Part shown: piece after piece, positions 21,357 to 24,335 of the stretch
How positions within the stretch are numbered: position 1 is the first letter of the stretch
How the letters are laid out: every line of letters begins with the position of its first letter
From: JABCPE02 sp963509715
GTDB lineage: Bacteria; Bacteroidota; Bacteroidia; Flavobacteriales; Weeksellaceae
Reading direction: 5' to 3'
NCBI GenBank assembly: GCA_963509715.1
Contig: CAUPCB010000024.1
Location: 1 to 24,335 of the forward strand
DNA length: 24,335 nt
Notes under the pieces: model-generated
Database searches by the model: none
What the model saw: only the letters and a program-made list of their open reading frames with translations
What the model was told of the DNA's origin: nothing
Position numbers and translations under genes: made by a program

Positions 21357-22934
21357 TTAAATGCACGAAATAATTAGCACCGAGTTTTCCACATCCATTT
21401 TTTGATAGCATTCTTCTATCCATCCTTTTCCTTTTTGTGCATAAAACACACTGAAATTCAGCACTCTCTCCTGCCATACAGCATTAGGATGAACATCTAA
21501 ATACAGCTGTCTCAGTTGCATATATTTTTCATATTGTTTTATTTTTTCTGCTCGCAAAAGTCTCTTTTTCATTCGGTTATAAGACTTCAGCTGGCGAGTT
21601 TCCTCCGCTTCCACCAAATTCCTAAAAGTCTTATCCGTGAGTGTAGATTTTTCTTTCAGTAAATTGAAAGATTTCTTCAGTTCCTCTTCTTTTTCTGTAA
21701 GAATCTCCAAAAGCTCTGACTCAAAAAGCAATTTTTCCTTGATAATCTCCGCATAATCCATGAAAAATTCATCTATCCCAAGCCCCATTTTCTGGATTTT
21801 ATTTGCTGTTTTTTCAGTCAAGAAAAGCATTGAATTTCTCGGAATTAAAATCGGAAAAGGAACTTCCACATGTCGGAAATATTCTTTCAGTTCCAGCCAA
21901 TACATTACCTCTGCATTTCCGCCTATATAGGCTATATTGGGAAATATTTTTTCCTGATAAACAGGGCGCATCACTGCATTTGGGCTGAATTTTTCTGGAT
22001 AATTTTCTAATTCTGCTAAAATCTCCTCTTCTGTGAAAGAAATTTCCCTGTCCACCACATTATATTTTTCTCCGTCAAACTCTATTCTATCACGAGTTTC
22101 AGAGAGATAAAACAAATTGATTTCCCTTGGGTTCACCTGCACTTTTCCGTATTTCTTCGTAAGATTTTCTACCAATTGGTGCGTTTCTTTTTTCAGTGAA
22201 TTATTTTTCAATTCATCAGCAAAAATCTCCTTCATCTGCTCTTTCAGCCCTCGGTCATCTCCATCTATCATCAGCAACCCTCGGTCGGCAAAGAGTTTAT
22301 TTACCAGCGTTTTGGTAGCTTCTGCTAAAGTTTTTCCCTCTGCATAGGCTTCTTTCATCCAGTCTATCAGCTCCTTACCAAAATCATTATATTTAAATTG
22401 TTTTTCAAATTCTTCTATGAAATTGTTTTTCTCGACCTTTATTCTACCGACTGCTCCTCCTGATTTCCCATCAATGCTATAAATGTGATTTTGAGTTTTA
22501 AAATGATTTATTTCCTCAAAATCATGGTCTTCCGTAGCCATCCAAAATATAGGAACGAATTTTTTACCTTGAATATTTTGATTCAGAAAATCTGTCGTTT
22601 TTATCGTCTGCAAAATTTTATAAACGAAAAATACAGGCCCTGTGAATAGATTCAGCTGATGCCCTGTAACAATGGTAAAGGTATTCTCCTGCGAAAGAGC
22701 TTGCAGATTTTCTTTCTGTTTATCAGACAATTGCAGATTTCCCAATTGTTTTTCCAAAACTTCACAAAGAATTTTTCTCTGCTCTTTGGAATAGCTTTTT
22801 TCCTTCAATTCCACCTGTTTTTGTACATTTCCCAAAGAAAATCTATGCGAAGCATATTCCTCATCAGCGAAAAAGTCCTTAACAAGGCTGGGAATACTGT
22901 ATATATCTTTTAAAAATATCTCTTTTTCGTTCAT
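21357..22934 (-). CDS. bshC: Bacillithiol biosynthesis protein BshC (putative cysteine-adding enzyme)
   Basis: BshC catalyses, or is thought to catalyse, the last step of bacillithiol synthesis, joining cysteine to glucosaminyl-malate. It has 525 residues, near the usual 530-540. The strongest mark is GHQLNLFTGPVFFVYKI at about 96-112, the family's conserved loop, followed by FVPIFWMATEDHDFEEI, the HIGH-like region of its Rossmann core. The segment AVMRPVYQEKIFPNIAYIGG and the C-terminal coiled coil (about 400-470) also fit. Other bacillithiol genes (bshA, bshB) are not in the window. It starts 12 bases after the stop of the porin gene, so those two should be co-transcribed. Confidence 0.95.
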   Translation of the reverse strand: MNEKEIFLKDIYSIPSLVKDFFADEEYASHRFSLGNVQKQVELKEKSYSKEQRKILCEVLEKQLGNLQLSDKQKENLQALSQENTFTIVTGHQLNLFTGPVFFVYKILQTIKTTDFLNQNIQGKKFVPIFWMATEDHDFEEINHFKTQNHIYSIDGKSGGAVGRIKVEKNNFIEEFEKQFKYNDFGKELIDWMKEAYAEGKTLAEATKTLVNKLFADRGLLMIDGDDRGLKEQMKEIFADELKNNSLKKETHQLVENLTKKYGKVQVNPREINLFYLSETRDRIEFDGEKYNVVDREISFTEEEILAELENYPEKFSPNAVMRPVYQEKIFPNIAYIGGNAEVMYWLELKEYFRHVEVPFPILIPRNSMLFLTEKTANKIQKMGLGIDEFFMDYAEIIKEKLLFESELLEILTEKEEELKKSFNLLKEKSTLTDKTFRNLVEAEETRQLKSYNRMKKRLLRAEKIKQYEKYMQLRQLYLDVHPNAVWQERVLNFSVFYAQKGKGWIEECYQKMDVENSVLIISCI

Positions 22935-22946
22935 TTTATCTTTATT

Positions 22947-24335
22947 TTAGTGGAATAAATACCATACCAAACCTAAATTCAGTCTAAAATCCGCCACTGG
23001 ATAAAACGGCGCAGCGTAGGACTGATTTTTCATGAAAGTAGTGTTAAGATGCTGTGCTTCAGCGTAAATCATCATTCGTTTTACTTTCATATTAAAATAA
23101 ACATCCACCAATGGTCTTCCTCCGATGGAATGCGAACCTGTGGAAGGCAGGATAAATTCATTAAGTATCGGGAAATACTGCTGAGAGGCGAATTTTGAGA
23201 AATAATAAGCTTTGATTCCTGTCTGAATTTCCGCCGCTTTTTTGAATATTTTGGATTGATAATAAACATTCGCCCTTCCTATGAATTCTGGCAATGGAAG
23301 CACATCTTTATTATTTAAAACATTCTGAAGCAATACCTTAGCGTTAAAATTAAATTTACGATAAGTAAATGTAGCCTCGCCTCCTATCTGCGATATATTC
23401 ACTGATGAAGTGCTCTGCTGAGGCATCGCCGAAGAATTAAAATATGCCAACTGCCCTATTCTGAAATAGTTCGCAAACAACTTAGTATCAAACCATTTGA
23501 GATTTAAATCCGCTCCTATTTCCAAAACATTTTGGTTCTTAAAATCAGAATATTTGAAATTATAATCTTGATAAAAAGAAGTGTTCATCAAATAATTAAA
23601 CGATGGAGCTGCCGATTTGAACTTCACATGCCCACTGATGGAATAGCCATCAATAGGCTCAAAAGTCAAATAGTTTTCTGAATTTAGATAATTTCCAAAA
23701 GCTTTCCCGTTAGAAATTTCCAAATCCGAATTTAGATTGATTTTATCCCAAAGTTTTATTTTAAGATTTCCTACCAATCCCAGACGATTTTCCTGAAATT
23801 TAGAATCTTCCTGCACTCCGCTGATTATCAACGGATAAAACGACCTATAACTGATATTCTGATAGCGAACTCCCGCTTCCGCCCTAAAAGCCTCATTATC
23901 AAAAAGTAAGTTCACCGTATTGCTAAATTTAGTTGATTTCCTCTTATTATTGGTAGGATAATCCGTAATCAACGAAGATGAATAATAGTTCTCCGTGCCA
24001 TCCTGCGTGTAGAAATATTTATTGGTTTGATAAAAAATCGTATGGCTCAGCTTAAACGGAAATTTCTCCACATCGAAAGGCGCAAAATAATGACTTAAAT
24101 AAAACCTCCTTACGGCCATTCTGGTGTAGGTATTATGCAAATTCACTGTAAGGTTTTTCCTGCTGTTAAACCGAGAATCTCCACTTGTAAAATTATCCAA
24201 ATTAGCAATTCCGCCATTCTCTTCATTAGAAATATTCTGATGAATGAAATGCGCAAACGCCTCATATTTAGAGTTTTTAGAAAGATAATATGCAGAAAAA
24301 ATAGTATTATTAGAAGATGCTATTTCCCTCTGATA
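22947..24335 (-). CDS. Putative outer-membrane porin (5' end beyond the window)
   Basis: The frame is open from the right edge (24335) to the stop at 22947, giving the last 462 residues; an internal TTG at 24200 is not the start. The sequence is a run of alternating aromatic and polar strands typical of a beta-barrel (RMAVRRFYLSHYFAPF, FNYLMNTSFYQDYNFKYSDF, LFANYFRIGQLAYFN) and ends LRLNLGLVWYLFH-like with an aromatic residue near the C-terminus as outer-membrane proteins do. This pattern and its place before bshC match the Bacteroidota putative porin family (Porin_10 type). Signal peptide and N-terminal strands are missing. Substrate unknown. Bacillithiol synthesis and the porin need not be functionally linked. 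Confidence 0.82.
   Translation of the reverse strand, partial: YQREIASSNNTIFSAYYLSKNSKYEAFAHFIHQNISNEENGGIANLDNFTSGDSRFNSRKNLTVNLHNTYTRMAVRRFYLSHYFAPFDVEKFPFKLSHTIFYQTNKYFYTQDGTENYYSSSLITDYPTNNKRKSTKFSNTVNLLFDNEAFRAEAGVRYQNISYRSFYPLIISGVQEDSKFQENRLGLVGNLKIKLWDKINLNSDLEISNGKAFGNYLNSENYLTFEPIDGYSISGHVKFKSAAPSFNYLMNTSFYQDYNFKYSDFKNQNVLEIGADLNLKWFDTKLFANYFRIGQLAYFNSSAMPQQSTSSVNISQIGGEATFTYRKFNFNAKVLLQNVLNNKDVLPLPEFIGRANVYYQSKIFKKAAEIQTGIKAYYFSKFASQQYFPILNEFILPSTGSHSIGGRPLVDVYFNMKVKRMMIYAEAQHLNTTFMKNQSYAAPFYPVADFRLNLGLVWYLFH

Noticed and set aside
1..24335. tRNA, rRNA, CRISPR, insertion sequence or prophage features
   Set aside because: No gap holds a cloverleaf-like sequence, no regularly spaced repeats were seen, and no transposase, integrase or phage structural gene is encoded.

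Overview
The window looks like chromosomal DNA from a member of Bacteroidota, class Flavobacteriia, most likely the Chryseobacterium/Riemerella/Bergeyella group (Weeksellaceae). The evidence is low GC, few Shine-Dalgarno sites, a recurrent TAnnTTTG (-7) promoter element upstream of genes, an S46 dipeptidyl-peptidase, a bS16 protein with a long Ala/Glu/Lys tail, a GYDIA-type GHMP kinase, BshC and a Bacteroidota-type putative porin. The genus is an inference from gene content and protein style only. No rRNA, tRNA, CRISPR array, insertion sequence or prophage gene was seen; this is mostly core chromosome with a few poorly characterised envelope genes.

Layout. (1) 1-357, minus strand: three very small genes. 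One runs off the left edge, one appears to be split by a one-base deletion, and one is an intact 45-residue single-pass membrane protein. They diverge from (2) 500-4938, plus: a MacAB-like export operon with an ATPase, two separate FtsX/MacB permeases and a periplasmic adaptor, but no outer-membrane TolC partner here. (3) 5042-6133, plus: rpsP-rimM. (4) pdxH, minus, convergent with rimM. (5) 6945-9641, plus: a secreted S46 dipeptidyl-peptidase with DPP7-type residues, then a YkgJ-type cysteine-cluster protein. (6) 9744-10565, plus: an unrecognised secreted protein with its own promoter and terminator. (7) 10662-12203, plus: glycyl-tRNA synthetase, convergent with (8) the minus-strand set greA, HIT protein, clpX. 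(9) 14534-15410, plus: a Rieske-like lipoprotein and dtd, divergent from greA; dtd has a frameshift that displaces its catalytic Gly-cisPro tail. (10) A small membrane protein, minus. (11) pckA, minus. (12) A GHMP kinase, minus. (13) fabD, a LysM/periplasmic-binding-protein fusion, bshC and a putative outer-membrane porin, all minus; the porin is cut by the right edge.

How the genes fit together. The set is mainly translation and RNA quality control (rpsP, rimM, glyS, dtd, greA), protein turnover and peptide use (clpX, S46 peptidase), central metabolism (pckA, pdxH, fabD), low-molecular-weight thiol synthesis (bshC) and envelope functions (exporter, porin, LysM fusion, lipoprotein, secreted protein). 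A secreted dipeptidyl-peptidase together with PEP carboxykinase fits growth on peptides and amino acids, but that is an inference.

Most unusual signals: single-base frameshifts in dtd and in a tiny upstream gene; a LysM plus type-I periplasmic-binding fusion that could be an analogue of the LpoA regulator of peptidoglycan synthesis; two intergenic regions where divergent -7 elements touch or interleave; a perfect 16-base palindrome just after the predicted start of the LysM-fusion transcript; and hairpin terminators whose apparent mismatches become G-U pairs only on the strand that carries the gene. I found no clear-cut new defence or mobile system.
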